Shown piece by piece: positions 1-7,660 of a DNA stretch of 59,588 nt. Location of the stretch: positions 1 through 59,588 of the forward strand of contig NZ_JAIMIC010000016.1 in assembly GCF_019966545.1 (NCBI RefSeq), written 5' to 3'. The translations under genes were made by a program, and so were the position numbers. The DNA comes from Heliomarina baculiformis. Its GTDB lineage: Bacteria; Pseudomonadota; Alphaproteobacteria; Rhodobacterales; Rhodobacteraceae. A model generated the notes under the pieces. It worked only from the letters and a program-made list of their open reading frames with translations, ran no database searches and was not told the origin of the DNA. The first letter of the stretch is position 1; every line of letters starts with the position of its first letter.

Positions 1-214
1 GCTTTGCCATGTTCGTATCCCTTCAAAGGTTCGGGAAACACCTTAGCTGACTGTCCGGTTTCCTGGGACCACTTCAGACCTCATCCGCTGACCTTCGTCT
101 CTGGCCGCGGCTTTTCAAAATGCCATTCTTGAAGGCCAGATAGAAATTTGCACTCGGTCACACGCAAACGGGGCGAAAAACCTCTTTGATTACAGGCGGC
201 AACCTCAAAGGTTG
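1..214. other. leading intergenic segment, nothing recognised
   Basis: No reading frame with recognisable coding content, RNA gene or clear regulatory site is visible here. It lies downstream of the minus-strand thioesterase gene, so it could hold that gene's terminator, but no convincing hairpin with a T-tract was found. Confidence 0.4.
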
Positions 215-673
215 CTAGCTCACTGTTTGATTTTCCGAACCCACTTCCGCGAGCAAAATCTGCCGAATTGAGCTTTCAATTTTGACTTTTCCAAATGTTG
301 AAGCATCTCGGAAAACTGACTTCGTTTCGCATTCGAAGCAAATCAAGTCATGCTGACGGCCGACAACTTTTAGACCAACTGAACTTTCCCCGACATGGAC
401 CACATAGACCTCGCATGCTAGGTTCGCGCCTGCTTTCACCGGCGCATGGAATTGTAGGTCCATAGAGACAAAAGGCATGGCCGTGTTTCTTTCCGTGAGT
501 AGAAAAAGCCAGCCCCGGCCTGAAAGCAAATCGTCCCAGAAAGTCTCGATCGCTTCCAGCGCGAAATTCGTGATCCGGCCAGTAAAGGCGATTCCCAGCT
601 GGTCACAGTCGCCAAAGAAAATCCTGCGTTCGAAGGCAAATCGTGGTTTAAATTCTGTTTCTGGTACATTCAT
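215..673 (-). CDS. hot-dog fold acyl-CoA thioesterase (4-hydroxybenzoyl-CoA thioesterase-like)
   Basis: A 152-residue protein of the length usual for single hot-dog thioesterases. Near residue 20 it carries FFGDCDQLGIAFTGR, which fits the 4HBT-family signature in which an Asp is followed by a short loop and Gly and leads into the long central helix (NFALEAIETFWDD). Family members hydrolyse acyl-CoA thioesters in the cytoplasm. It lies about 70 bp downstream of the AraC-type regulator on the same strand, as the last gene of the minus-strand catabolic set. I infer that it relieves CoA trapping by hydrolysing stalled pathway CoA esters; the true substrate cannot be read from the sequence. The ATG at 673 is the only good start. 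Confidence 0.72.
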   Translation of the reverse strand: MNVPETEFKPRFAFERRIFFGDCDQLGIAFTGRITNFALEAIETFWDDLLSGRGWLFLLTERNTAMPFVSMDLQFHAPVKAGANLACEVYVVHVGESSVGLKVVGRQHDLICFECETKSVFRDASTFGKVKIESSIRQILLAEVGSENQTVS

Positions 674-746
674 TGCAGCGTTACGGGCTCAACATTTCTT
701 TGTCTCTGGTGCGTGACAGCGATAGGAAGGAATAGTTTTCCGGTAA

Positions 747-1628
747 TTATGCCATGCGCCGGAATTCGGCGGGGGTCGCGCCTGTCATTTTTCGAAAAGT
801 TCGACTAAAATGACTCTGATCTGCAAAACCGCAGTCAAGCGCGACCACTTTCAGGGGGGCATTACCCTTTCTCAGCATCTCCTGGGCCTTCGATATTCGC
901 TTGCGCAAAACATATGCATACGGTGCCAACCCAAACTCCGCCTTGAACTGACGCGAAAAGTGAAACTGGCTGAAACCGATAGATGCGGCCATGTCTTCCA
1001 GACTGAGGTTTTCACCTAAGCAGCTTTCAACGAGATCGATGATTCTCTGCCTTTGAGCAGGGCTGAAGTTCGAGTTTGCGTCGCTGGTCAAAGAGACCTT
1101 GGCGTACTGACGCAGAAGGTGAACGGCGATCTGGATGCGCAGGGCGTCGATGATCAATCTCTGGCCGATTCCACCGTTCTTTAGCTCATTCTCTAGCAAT
1201 TGGATGCAGTTCAGGATACAGGGGTCCTTCGCAGACAGACAATCATTGATCTCAATGGACTTCGGGTCACGATCAAAGACCGAAAGGGCCGTGTTTTCGA
1301 GTTCACTGTGACTGAGATAGACGTGTCTAACCGTGATAGGCTCGGACCAACTCCAAGTGGATTCCTCTGCACGCGTGAGCAAGGAAATCCTACCTTTCTC
1401 TACGCGCGCGCTTTGCCATGGGCCGCCACTCGTGCGGCGCATAGTGGTTGGCGCGCCATCATATGCAACAATCATATAGTCGCGCATGGGGGGAATTGCC
1501 GCGTCTTGTCGCTCATAACGATAGCCCTTCAGGGTAATGCCGTTCCAGTTGCACCCGGAACTGTCCAACGTAGTCGTGCCGGGAATCCATTCGGGTATCC
1601 GGTCCGGTGATATGAGCAGTCTTTCCAT
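747..1628 (-). CDS. AraC/XylS-family transcriptional regulator
   Basis: The C-terminal ~100 residues are a clear AraC double helix-turn-helix. The first HTH is around LSLEDMAASIGFSQFHFSR, and the second ends in the family motif CGFADQSHFSRTFRKMTGATPAEFR. The N-terminal two thirds form a poorly conserved effector-sensing domain. I chose the ATG at 1628 over a start at 1652 because GGGAGG lies 6-7 bases upstream of it, giving 293 residues. The known cyclohexanone cluster of Acinetobacter is activated by the AraC-type protein ChnR. By position this gene could play the same role for the monooxygenase genes or for the minus-strand set, but that is inference. It lies 50 bp downstream of the CoA-transferase gene on the same strand. 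Confidence 0.87.
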   Translation of the reverse strand: MERLLISPDRIPEWIPGTTTLDSSGCNWNGITLKGYRYERQDAAIPPMRDYMIVAYDGAPTTMRRTSGGPWQSARVEKGRISLLTRAEESTWSWSEPITVRHVYLSHSELENTALSVFDRDPKSIEINDCLSAKDPCILNCIQLLENELKNGGIGQRLIIDALRIQIAVHLLRQYAKVSLTSDANSNFSPAQRQRIIDLVESCLGENLSLEDMAASIGFSQFHFSRQFKAEFGLAPYAYVLRKRISKAQEMLRKGNAPLKVVALDCGFADQSHFSRTFRKMTGATPAEFRRMA

Positions 1629-1680
1629 CTTGGCCTCCCTGAACTTTTTCACGATCGTCCGCTTGAGCTGAAATTTCGGC

Positions 1681-2883
1681 TTAGGTCGTCTCGCGCATCC
1701 GCGGTTCTTCTCGAACGATATTCGCTTGAGTCAATCTATCGATTTCAGCTTCTGTCAGTCCAGCCTCGCTAAGCAACTCCCTACTATGCTGCCCGAAGCG
1801 AGGCGGTGCCGCGCGAACCGCTCCGGGGGTACGCGACAAGCGTGCTGGCACGCCGGTGCCGCGGTAGGTGCCAACTGATACCACCATGCCGCGATGTCGG
1901 GTGTGTGGATGCTCCAACGCTTCATTCACATTCCGAACGACTCCGGCGGGAATCCCAGCTTTCAAAAGCACCGGCTCAAGTTTGAAGGCGTCATGTTGCA
2001 CCAGGCACTCTGACAAGACCTCTGTCATCTCTGACCGATGCGCAAGACGCGCGGCATTGTCGGCAAATCGTGGATCGCAGGGCACCTCAGGTAGGCCAAG
2101 CACGTCACAGAGTTTTGCGAACTGACCATTGTTACCGATAGCCAGATAGAGTTTGCCATTACTTGTTTCGAACATGTCGTATGGTACGATATTTGGATGC
2201 CCATTGCCGGTCGCCATTGGTATCTGTCCGGACATGAGGGAATTAGCCGCTTGGGGATGCATCATGCTGATCGCGCAATCATATAGCGGCACTTCGATGG
2301 CTTGGCCCAATCCGGACCGGCCCCGTTCCAAAAGTGCGGCGAGAATAGCGTTACAGGCGATCAGACCGGTGCCGATGTCCACGATGGGCGTACCCATGCG
2401 TGTCGGGCCTTCGGAGGGATTGCCGTTGATGCTCATGAGGCCCGTCATAGCTTGTACCACGGCGTCATAGCCGGGAAAACCGCCAAGTGGGCCATCGGAA
2501 CCAAATCCAGTCACATGGCAGAGTACCAGTCTAGGAAAACGTGCCCTGAGAACATCAGCATAACCAAGCCCCCATTTTTCAAGAGTACCAGACTTAAAAT
2601 TGTGAACTAAAACATCCGCATCCTGAAGAAACCGCAAAATCAGGTCGCGCCCTTCCGGTTGCTGCAGATCGATAGCGATGGACCGCTTGTTGCGGTTGGC
2701 GCCAGAGAAATAAGCGCTGAGTTCATCATTGAAAGGCGGGCCCCAACTGCGGGTCTCGTCGCCCAGAGGCGGCTCCACCTTGATGACCTCAGCGCCATGA
2801 TCCGCAAGCATTTGGGTGCAGTAAGGCCCGCCCAGCACGCGGCTGAGGTCGACCACCTTGATCCCGTCCAATGAGCCAGCCAT
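1681..2883 (-). CDS. class III CoA-transferase (CaiB/BaiF family)
   Basis: A 400-residue protein with the family hallmarks: N-terminal VVDLSRVLGGPYCTQMLADHGAEVIKVE, NKRSIAIDL near residue 66, and GFPGYDAVVQAMTGLMS containing Asp140 at the position of the catalytic aspartate. Such enzymes move CoA from a donor such as succinyl-CoA to a carboxylic acid through an aspartyl-CoA thioester. In this cluster the acceptor is most plausibly the dicarboxylate (adipate or glutarate) made by the upstream oxidations. The ATG at 2883 overlaps the TGA of the alcohol dehydrogenase gene (ATGA coupling); a TTG three bases earlier is also in frame. The donor and acceptor are inferred from context. Confidence 0.88.
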   Translation of the reverse strand: MAGSLDGIKVVDLSRVLGGPYCTQMLADHGAEVIKVEPPLGDETRSWGPPFNDELSAYFSGANRNKRSIAIDLQQPEGRDLILRFLQDADVLVHNFKSGTLEKWGLGYADVLRARFPRLVLCHVTGFGSDGPLGGFPGYDAVVQAMTGLMSINGNPSEGPTRMGTPIVDIGTGLIACNAILAALLERGRSGLGQAIEVPLYDCAISMMHPQAANSLMSGQIPMATGNGHPNIVPYDMFETSNGKLYLAIGNNGQFAKLCDVLGLPEVPCDPRFADNAARLAHRSEMTEVLSECLVQHDAFKLEPVLLKAGIPAGVVRNVNEALEHPHTRHRGMVVSVGTYRGTGVPARLSRTPGAVRAAPPRFGQHSRELLSEAGLTEAEIDRLTQANIVREEPRMRETT

Positions 2884-4037
2884 CAAAGCGCCTCCTGATA
2901 GAGGCGCGACACATCTTCGGCTGTCATGTCGCGCGGGTTGGTCTCCAGCAATCGCGTGATACCGGTCACGACCTCATTAGCCATTCCGGGAATGGCTGCC
3001 TCGGTCACTCCGACACCAGAAAGTCGAGACTCAAGTCCGCTTTCGACTAGCATCCGTTCCATCTCGTCGATCAGGCCATGGGCCGCAGCCGCATCAGAGT
3101 TGAAAGGCCGCGAGGGCAGTAGTAACCGCGATAGACGAGCATATTCAGCTTCTGCAACGGGCATGTTGAACCTCATCACTGGTCCTGCGACCAGAGCGTT
3201 TGCGTGCCCGTGAGGAACCTTGAAACCTGTTCCAAGTGGGTATGACAAGGCATGAATCGCCCCCACGCTGGCATTAATGAAGGCCATCCCAGCCAGTGTC
3301 GCCCCCAACAGCATGGCCTCTCGCGCTGACAGGTCCGAAGGCGTTTCCATGACGATTGGTAAGTTCTGACCGAGAAGCACCAGCGCTTTGTCCGCCATTC
3401 CATCGGAAATGGGATTCTTTCTGGTGCGACTGGTTACTGCCTCAATGGCGTGAACCATTGCGTCTAACGCCGTGGCCGCTGTGATGTGACGAGGCATTCC
3501 CAATGTTAGCTTTGCATCTAGCAAGGCAACGTCAGGCAGAAGCTGCGGTGCATATACCGCTTTTTTTTCGTGGCTTTCCGAAGTCAGCACGGACACCCAT
3601 GTTACCTCTGATCCGGTCCCTGCCGTGGTTGGCACCTGGATCAGTGGCAAGCGTTTATCGGTGACCTGATTAATCCCGATCATGTCCGTAATCGGTTGAT
3701 CGTTGGCTACCGCCGCTGCGATGACCTTGGCAGTGTCCAGTGAACTGCCGCCGCCAAGTCCGATGATTCCGTCAGCACCAAAGGCCCGCGCGACCTCTAC
3801 CGCGGCCTCGACGACAGCGATCGGGGGGTCCGCTTCGACTTTATGAAAAATCTCAACCTCGATGCCAGCAGCCCTAAGTGAGGCGGCTGCCTCGTCCGCA
3901 AAACCACAGGCCAATATGCCCGGGTCCGTCACGACCAGCGCACGGGTGCAAGACAAATCTTGCATCAGGCTGCCGATCCGGCCAAGCCCACCGCTCTCGC
4001 AGACGATCCTCGGGGTGGAAAGGAAATTGAAGTCCAT
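2883..4037 (-). CDS. iron-type (group III) alcohol dehydrogenase
   Basis: 384 residues, standard for Fe-ADH proteins. The NAD-binding GGGSSLDTAKV motif and the metal-ligand segments DAMVHAIEA, AIHALSYPLG and PHGHANALV (one Asp and three His ligands) are all present. In this pathway it is the best candidate for oxidising the omega-hydroxy acid released by lactone hydrolysis (6-hydroxyhexanoate or 5-hydroxyvalerate) to the oxo acid. The classical ChnD enzyme for that step is a zinc-type dehydrogenase, so this would be a non-orthologous replacement. The gene lies 18 bp downstream of the acyl-CoA dehydrogenase and overlaps the next gene by one base. The substrate is inferred. Confidence 0.87.
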   Translation of the reverse strand: MDFNFLSTPRIVCESGGLGRIGSLMQDLSCTRALVVTDPGILACGFADEAAASLRAAGIEVEIFHKVEADPPIAVVEAAVEVARAFGADGIIGLGGGSSLDTAKVIAAAVANDQPITDMIGINQVTDKRLPLIQVPTTAGTGSEVTWVSVLTSESHEKKAVYAPQLLPDVALLDAKLTLGMPRHITAATALDAMVHAIEAVTSRTRKNPISDGMADKALVLLGQNLPIVMETPSDLSAREAMLLGATLAGMAFINASVGAIHALSYPLGTGFKVPHGHANALVAGPVMRFNMPVAEAEYARLSRLLLPSRPFNSDAAAAHGLIDEMERMLVESGLESRLSGVGVTEAAIPGMANEVVTGITRLLETNPRDMTAEDVSRLYQEAL

Positions 4038-4055
4038 AGTTTGTCTTCGCTCCTG

Positions 4056-5216
4056 TTAAGCTGCTGCAGTGCGGATCATATTCCGCGCGATCAGTATTTG
4101 CTGAATCTGGGTTGTCCCCTCGTAGATGCGGAAGAGACGCACATCGCGATAGAAGCGCTCGACCGCATATTCGGCCATGTATCCTGCACCGCCGTGGATT
4201 TGCACTGCGCGATCGGCCACTCGACCTACCATCTCACTGGCAAACATCTTGCAGCAGGCAGCATCAGTCGACACGTTCTGACCAGCGTCCTTGCGGCGTG
4301 CTGTTTCTTCGATCATGCAACGCGCTGCGAAGGCCTCGGCGCGACTGTCAGCCAGCATGGCTTGGATCAGTTGCTTTTCAGCGATGGGTTCACCGAATTG
4401 TTTGCGTTCCATCGCATAGGATAGGCTGTCACGGATCAGCCGTTCGGCGGCGCCCACACAGACGGCAGAAATATGCAGTCGGCCCCGGTCAAGGACTTTC
4501 ATTGCTGTCTTAAAGCCCTTGTTCAGACGGTCCGGCCCGCCGATAATGTTCGCGGCAGGCACGCGGACATTGTCAAGGATGACGTCGCATGTGTGCGAGC
4601 CCTTCTGCCCCATCTTCCTGTCAGGCTGGCCAAGCGTTATGCCTGGCGTCCCTGCCTCGACGAGAAAGGCGCTTACGCCGGCAGAACCTTCCGCCTCTGG
4701 ATTGGTCCGGGCAAAAACCGTGAATAGATCGGCACGCGGTGCATTGGTAATGTAGCGTTTCGTGCCGTTCAGAAGGAAATCGTTACCGTCACGCCGCGCC
4801 GTAGTGCGCAGACTGCCAGCATCCGACCCAGCATCTGGCTCGGTTAGGGCGAAGGATGCGATCATATCTCCGGACGCGAGAGCTGGTAGATACTGCGCCT
4901 TCTGCTCGTCGGTTCCATCGATGATGATTCCCTGAGAGCCGATCCCGTTGTTGGTGCCAACTAGCGACCGGAACGCAGGCGAAGCCTGGCCAAGAACGAA
5001 AGCGGCTTGCACTTCCTCTATCATCGACAAGCCGAGCCCGCCGAAATCTTCCGGGATCGACATGCCGAAAAGGCCCATCATGCGGATTTCATCGACCAGC
5101 ATCGGCGGAATCACATCCTCGTCGGCGACGCGATCCTCGTAAGGGATTAGTCGCTCTTTCACGAAGCGGTCGAGCGCGTCGAGAAACTGGGAAAGGGTAT
5201 CTTTATCAAGGGCCAT
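4056..5216 (-). CDS. acyl-CoA dehydrogenase
   Basis: A 386-residue FAD flavoprotein that introduces the 2,3-double bond into an acyl-CoA and passes electrons to ETF. Visible motifs are FALTEPDAGSDAGS (flavin and substrate contact), the C-terminal RKQFGEPIAEKQ, HGGAGYMAEYAVERFYRDVR and RIYEGTTQIQ, the last holding the catalytic glutamate. The YEGTTQIQ form is that of short/medium-chain dehydrogenases rather than the YEGTHDIH form of glutaryl-CoA dehydrogenase. This argues for a non-decarboxylating adipyl-CoA-type dehydrogenase. It is the first gene of a minus-strand run (dehydrogenase, alcohol dehydrogenase, CoA-transferase, regulator, thioesterase). ETF subunits are encoded in the same cluster. 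Confidence 0.92.
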   Translation of the reverse strand: MALDKDTLSQFLDALDRFVKERLIPYEDRVADEDVIPPMLVDEIRMMGLFGMSIPEDFGGLGLSMIEEVQAAFVLGQASPAFRSLVGTNNGIGSQGIIIDGTDEQKAQYLPALASGDMIASFALTEPDAGSDAGSLRTTARRDGNDFLLNGTKRYITNAPRADLFTVFARTNPEAEGSAGVSAFLVEAGTPGITLGQPDRKMGQKGSHTCDVILDNVRVPAANIIGGPDRLNKGFKTAMKVLDRGRLHISAVCVGAAERLIRDSLSYAMERKQFGEPIAEKQLIQAMLADSRAEAFAARCMIEETARRKDAGQNVSTDAACCKMFASEMVGRVADRAVQIHGGAGYMAEYAVERFYRDVRLFRIYEGTTQIQQILIARNMIRTAAA

Positions 5217-5231
5217 GATGCTCTCTATTGT

Positions 5232-6026
5232 TCAGGGTGCGACCGCCGCAACGCGGCGGACAAGATCGACAAGGCGGTGCGCGACGTCGCTTTCGATCCA
5301 GTCGCGCGTAAGGGTTTGCGAAGGGCCACCGCAGTTGAAGGCAATAATGGGTGAGCCGTCCTTCGGCACGAAGGGCACCGCTACAGCGTTCACATCACGT
5401 TTCCACTCCGTGAAGGACGTGCAGTAACCGTGCTGTTGGTAGTCTGCGATAGCTGCTTCGATTCCGGGCTGCACATTCGGCCAGTTGTCGCCTTCATGTT
5501 CCTCCACAAGGGCCAGAATTCTGGCCCGCTCATCCGGGTCGTGCGCCGCTATGCAGGCGCGACCAACCGCGGTCGTGGCCAGTTTAATATGGGCACCAAC
5601 CTCGATCGCCAGCGTGACGGCATTAGTGCCCTTGCACCGCTCCAGATAGACCATCGATAGCCGGTCACGACTGGCCATGGCCACCGGCATGCCTGTGTAA
5701 TCAGCCAGCTCCTGCATAAAGGGCTTCGCCAGTTGCCGCAGCGGAATCCCTGCAAGGCAGGAGAAACCCAACGAAAGCACTGGAGGGGCCAGTCGATAAC
5801 GTGCTGTATCCGGGTCGTAGCTGAGGTATTCCAGCTTGTTCAGTGTATAGGCCAGCCGGGAGACCGTCGATCTGCTCAGGCCAGTGCGCTCGGCCAACTC
5901 ACCGTTCCCCAGAGCCTCCCCTTCCCGCCGAAAGGCCCGCAACAGCTCCAAGCCGCGCGCCAACGCCGTGACAAAATCGCGATCCTGTTTCTCGGCATCC
6001 TTGGTGCGGTCTTTCCTTGGTCTCAC
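5232..6026 (-). CDS. IclR-family transcriptional regulator
   Basis: 264 residues with an N-terminal winged HTH (LGNGELAERTGLSRSTVSRLAYTLNKLEYL, about residues 40-70) and the C-terminal IclR effector domain (GRACIAAHDPDERARI and later VNAVAVPFV). The PcaR/PobR branch of this family controls aromatic and dicarboxylate catabolism, often as activators. The start is a GTG at 6026 with GGAGGGA about 5 bases upstream. It lies 15 bp upstream of the acyl-CoA dehydrogenase on the same strand and diverges from the aldehyde dehydrogenase, so the 170-bp gap between them is the likely operator. The effector is unknown; a pathway intermediate such as adipate would fit. Confidence 0.9.
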   Translation of the reverse strand: MRPRKDRTKDAEKQDRDFVTALARGLELLRAFRREGEALGNGELAERTGLSRSTVSRLAYTLNKLEYLSYDPDTARYRLAPPVLSLGFSCLAGIPLRQLAKPFMQELADYTGMPVAMASRDRLSMVYLERCKGTNAVTLAIEVGAHIKLATTAVGRACIAAHDPDERARILALVEEHEGDNWPNVQPGIEAAIADYQQHGYCTSFTEWKRDVNAVAVPFVPKDGSPIIAFNCGGPSQTLTRDWIESDVAHRLVDLVRRVAAVAP

Positions 6027-6197
6027 GATATCCCTCCTCGGAAAGAATTATGCGTCTTGAAACACACCTAAACGATCGATAACGTCCGAGTCAATACTGC
6101 GGTAAACTTTCCCGCTATGCGGAAAATTAAGGTCGTCCACCTAGTCCCATTCGTGCCGGATCCTGCGGATGACACAACTAAGCGAGGGCATAATGCC
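6027..6197. promoter_or_regulatory. divergent promoter region between IclR regulator and aldehyde dehydrogenase
   Basis: This 171-bp gap separates two divergent catabolic transcripts and is relatively AT-rich compared with the genes on each side. By analogy with other IclR-controlled clusters it should hold both promoters and the regulator's operator. No consensus box stands out clearly enough to mark. Confidence 0.5.
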
Positions 6198-7652
6198 ATG
6201 AAAGAAATGAATTATCCGACCATCCAGCACCTCATCGGACGAGACTGGATCGCTTCTCCCACGCCAGAGGATCGTGCAGTCATAAACCCTGCAAACGGGC
6301 AAACTATCGGACAGATTCCGCAGGCTAGCGCCGCAGATCTAGACCATGCGGTTCACTCGGCCGAATCAGCTTTTCGCCGATGGAAAAACAGCTCTCCCAT
6401 GGAACGAAGTGCGATTTTGCGGCGGTTTGCCGACCTGCTGCGCCAAAATGACAGACTGATCGCTGGCTGGATCACTCTCGATGAAGGCAAGCCGCTGGCT
6501 GAGGCTTTGGCTGAGGTCCGCGCCTCGGCTGACCACGTTGACTGGCACGCCGAGGAATGTCGGCGCATTTATGGGCGCATCATTCCATCACGCAGCCCGC
6601 GGGTACAGCAGCTTGTCGTGCGCGAACCGATAGGCGTCTGCCTTGCCATCACGCCTTGGAATTTTCCGCTGAGCCAAGCGGTACGCAAGGTCGCGGCGGC
6701 GCTTGCGTCAGGTTGCACGATGATCTTAAAAGCCCCGGCAGAGGCTCCGGCGGGTTGCATGGCAATTGCTCGCTATCTGCTGGATGCAGGATTGCCCGAA
6801 GGCTGTCTGAACCTTGTCTGGGGTAATGCGGCCTTCATTTCGGAAACTCTAATTGCGCGCCCCGAGGTGCGCAAAATCACCTTCACCGGTTCGGTCGAGG
6901 TGGGCAAGCATCTGGCAGAATTGGCTGGCCGCCATATGAAGCGGGCGACGATGGAGCTCGGCGGTCACGCGCCCGTATTGGTGTTCGACGACACCGATGC
7001 CACGGCCGCGGCGCGCGCCTTGGCGGTCAACAAGCTGCGCAATGCAGGCCAGGTGTGCATCGCCCCAACCCGGTTTTACGTACAACAAGGCATCTACGAT
7101 CGATTTCTGTCCGAACTAGTTTCAGCATTTGAGAGCGTAAAGGTGGGCGCTGGTTTAGCCGAAGGCACGCAGATGGGACCATTGTGTCATCGCGGACGCG
7201 TGAATGCGATGGAAAAGCTCGTCGAGGATGCCCGCGAAAACGGCGCACGGGTGTTGACGGGAGGCAAAAGGCTTGGAAATCATGGTAACTTCTATGCCCC
7301 GACAATCGTCGATACGCCCAACGACGACATTGACTTGATGCGCGAAGAACCCTTCGGCCCGATTGCTGTCGTCTCGTCTTTTCGTGACATAGAGGACGGA
7401 CTGTCGCGGGCCAACGGGCTACCCTTCGGGCTGGCGTCCTATGTCTTTACCAATTCGTTAGAGCGTGCAGATAAAGCAGCTGCGGGTTTGCAGGCAGGTA
7501 TGGTAAGCATCAACCAGTTCGGCCTCGCTCTGCCCGAGACTCCGTTTGGAGGCGTGAGAGACAGCGGCTATGGGACTGAAGGCGGGACGGAAACCTTCGA
7601 AGGCTATCTCATTACCAAATTTATCTCGCGCAATCGCGCGCCAGTGCTGTGA
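6198..7652 (+). CDS. NAD(P)-dependent aldehyde dehydrogenase (oxo-acid / succinate-semialdehyde dehydrogenase-like)
   Basis: 484 residues from the ATG at 6198, the length usual for succinate-semialdehyde dehydrogenase-like enzymes; a further 27 codons are open upstream but look non-coding. Motifs are ITPWNFPLSQAVRKVAAALASG, FTGSVEVGKHLAEL, the general-base segment MELGGHAPVLV, NAGQVCIAPTRFYV with the catalytic Cys near residue 287, and EEPFGPIAVV. In the pathway it would oxidise the omega-oxo acid (adipate or glutarate semialdehyde) to the dicarboxylate. It is the first gene of the rightward transcript and ends about 8 bases before the hydratase/dehydrogenase start. The substrate is inferred from the cluster. 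Confidence 0.9.
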   Translation: MKEMNYPTIQHLIGRDWIASPTPEDRAVINPANGQTIGQIPQASAADLDHAVHSAESAFRRWKNSSPMERSAILRRFADLLRQNDRLIAGWITLDEGKPLAEALAEVRASADHVDWHAEECRRIYGRIIPSRSPRVQQLVVREPIGVCLAITPWNFPLSQAVRKVAAALASGCTMILKAPAEAPAGCMAIARYLLDAGLPEGCLNLVWGNAAFISETLIARPEVRKITFTGSVEVGKHLAELAGRHMKRATMELGGHAPVLVFDDTDATAAARALAVNKLRNAGQVCIAPTRFYVQQGIYDRFLSELVSAFESVKVGAGLAEGTQMGPLCHRGRVNAMEKLVEDARENGARVLTGGKRLGNHGNFYAPTIVDTPNDDIDLMREEPFGPIAVVSSFRDIEDGLSRANGLPFGLASYVFTNSLERADKAAAGLQAGMVSINQFGLALPETPFGGVRDSGYGTEGGTETFEGYLITKFISRNRAPVL

Positions 7653-7660
7653 GGATGCCC

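Noticed and set aside
4056-5216. Glutaryl-CoA dehydrogenase
   Set aside because: The catalytic-Glu region reads YEGTTQIQ rather than the YEGTHDIH form of that enzyme, and the cluster has a beta-ketoadipyl-type thiolase.
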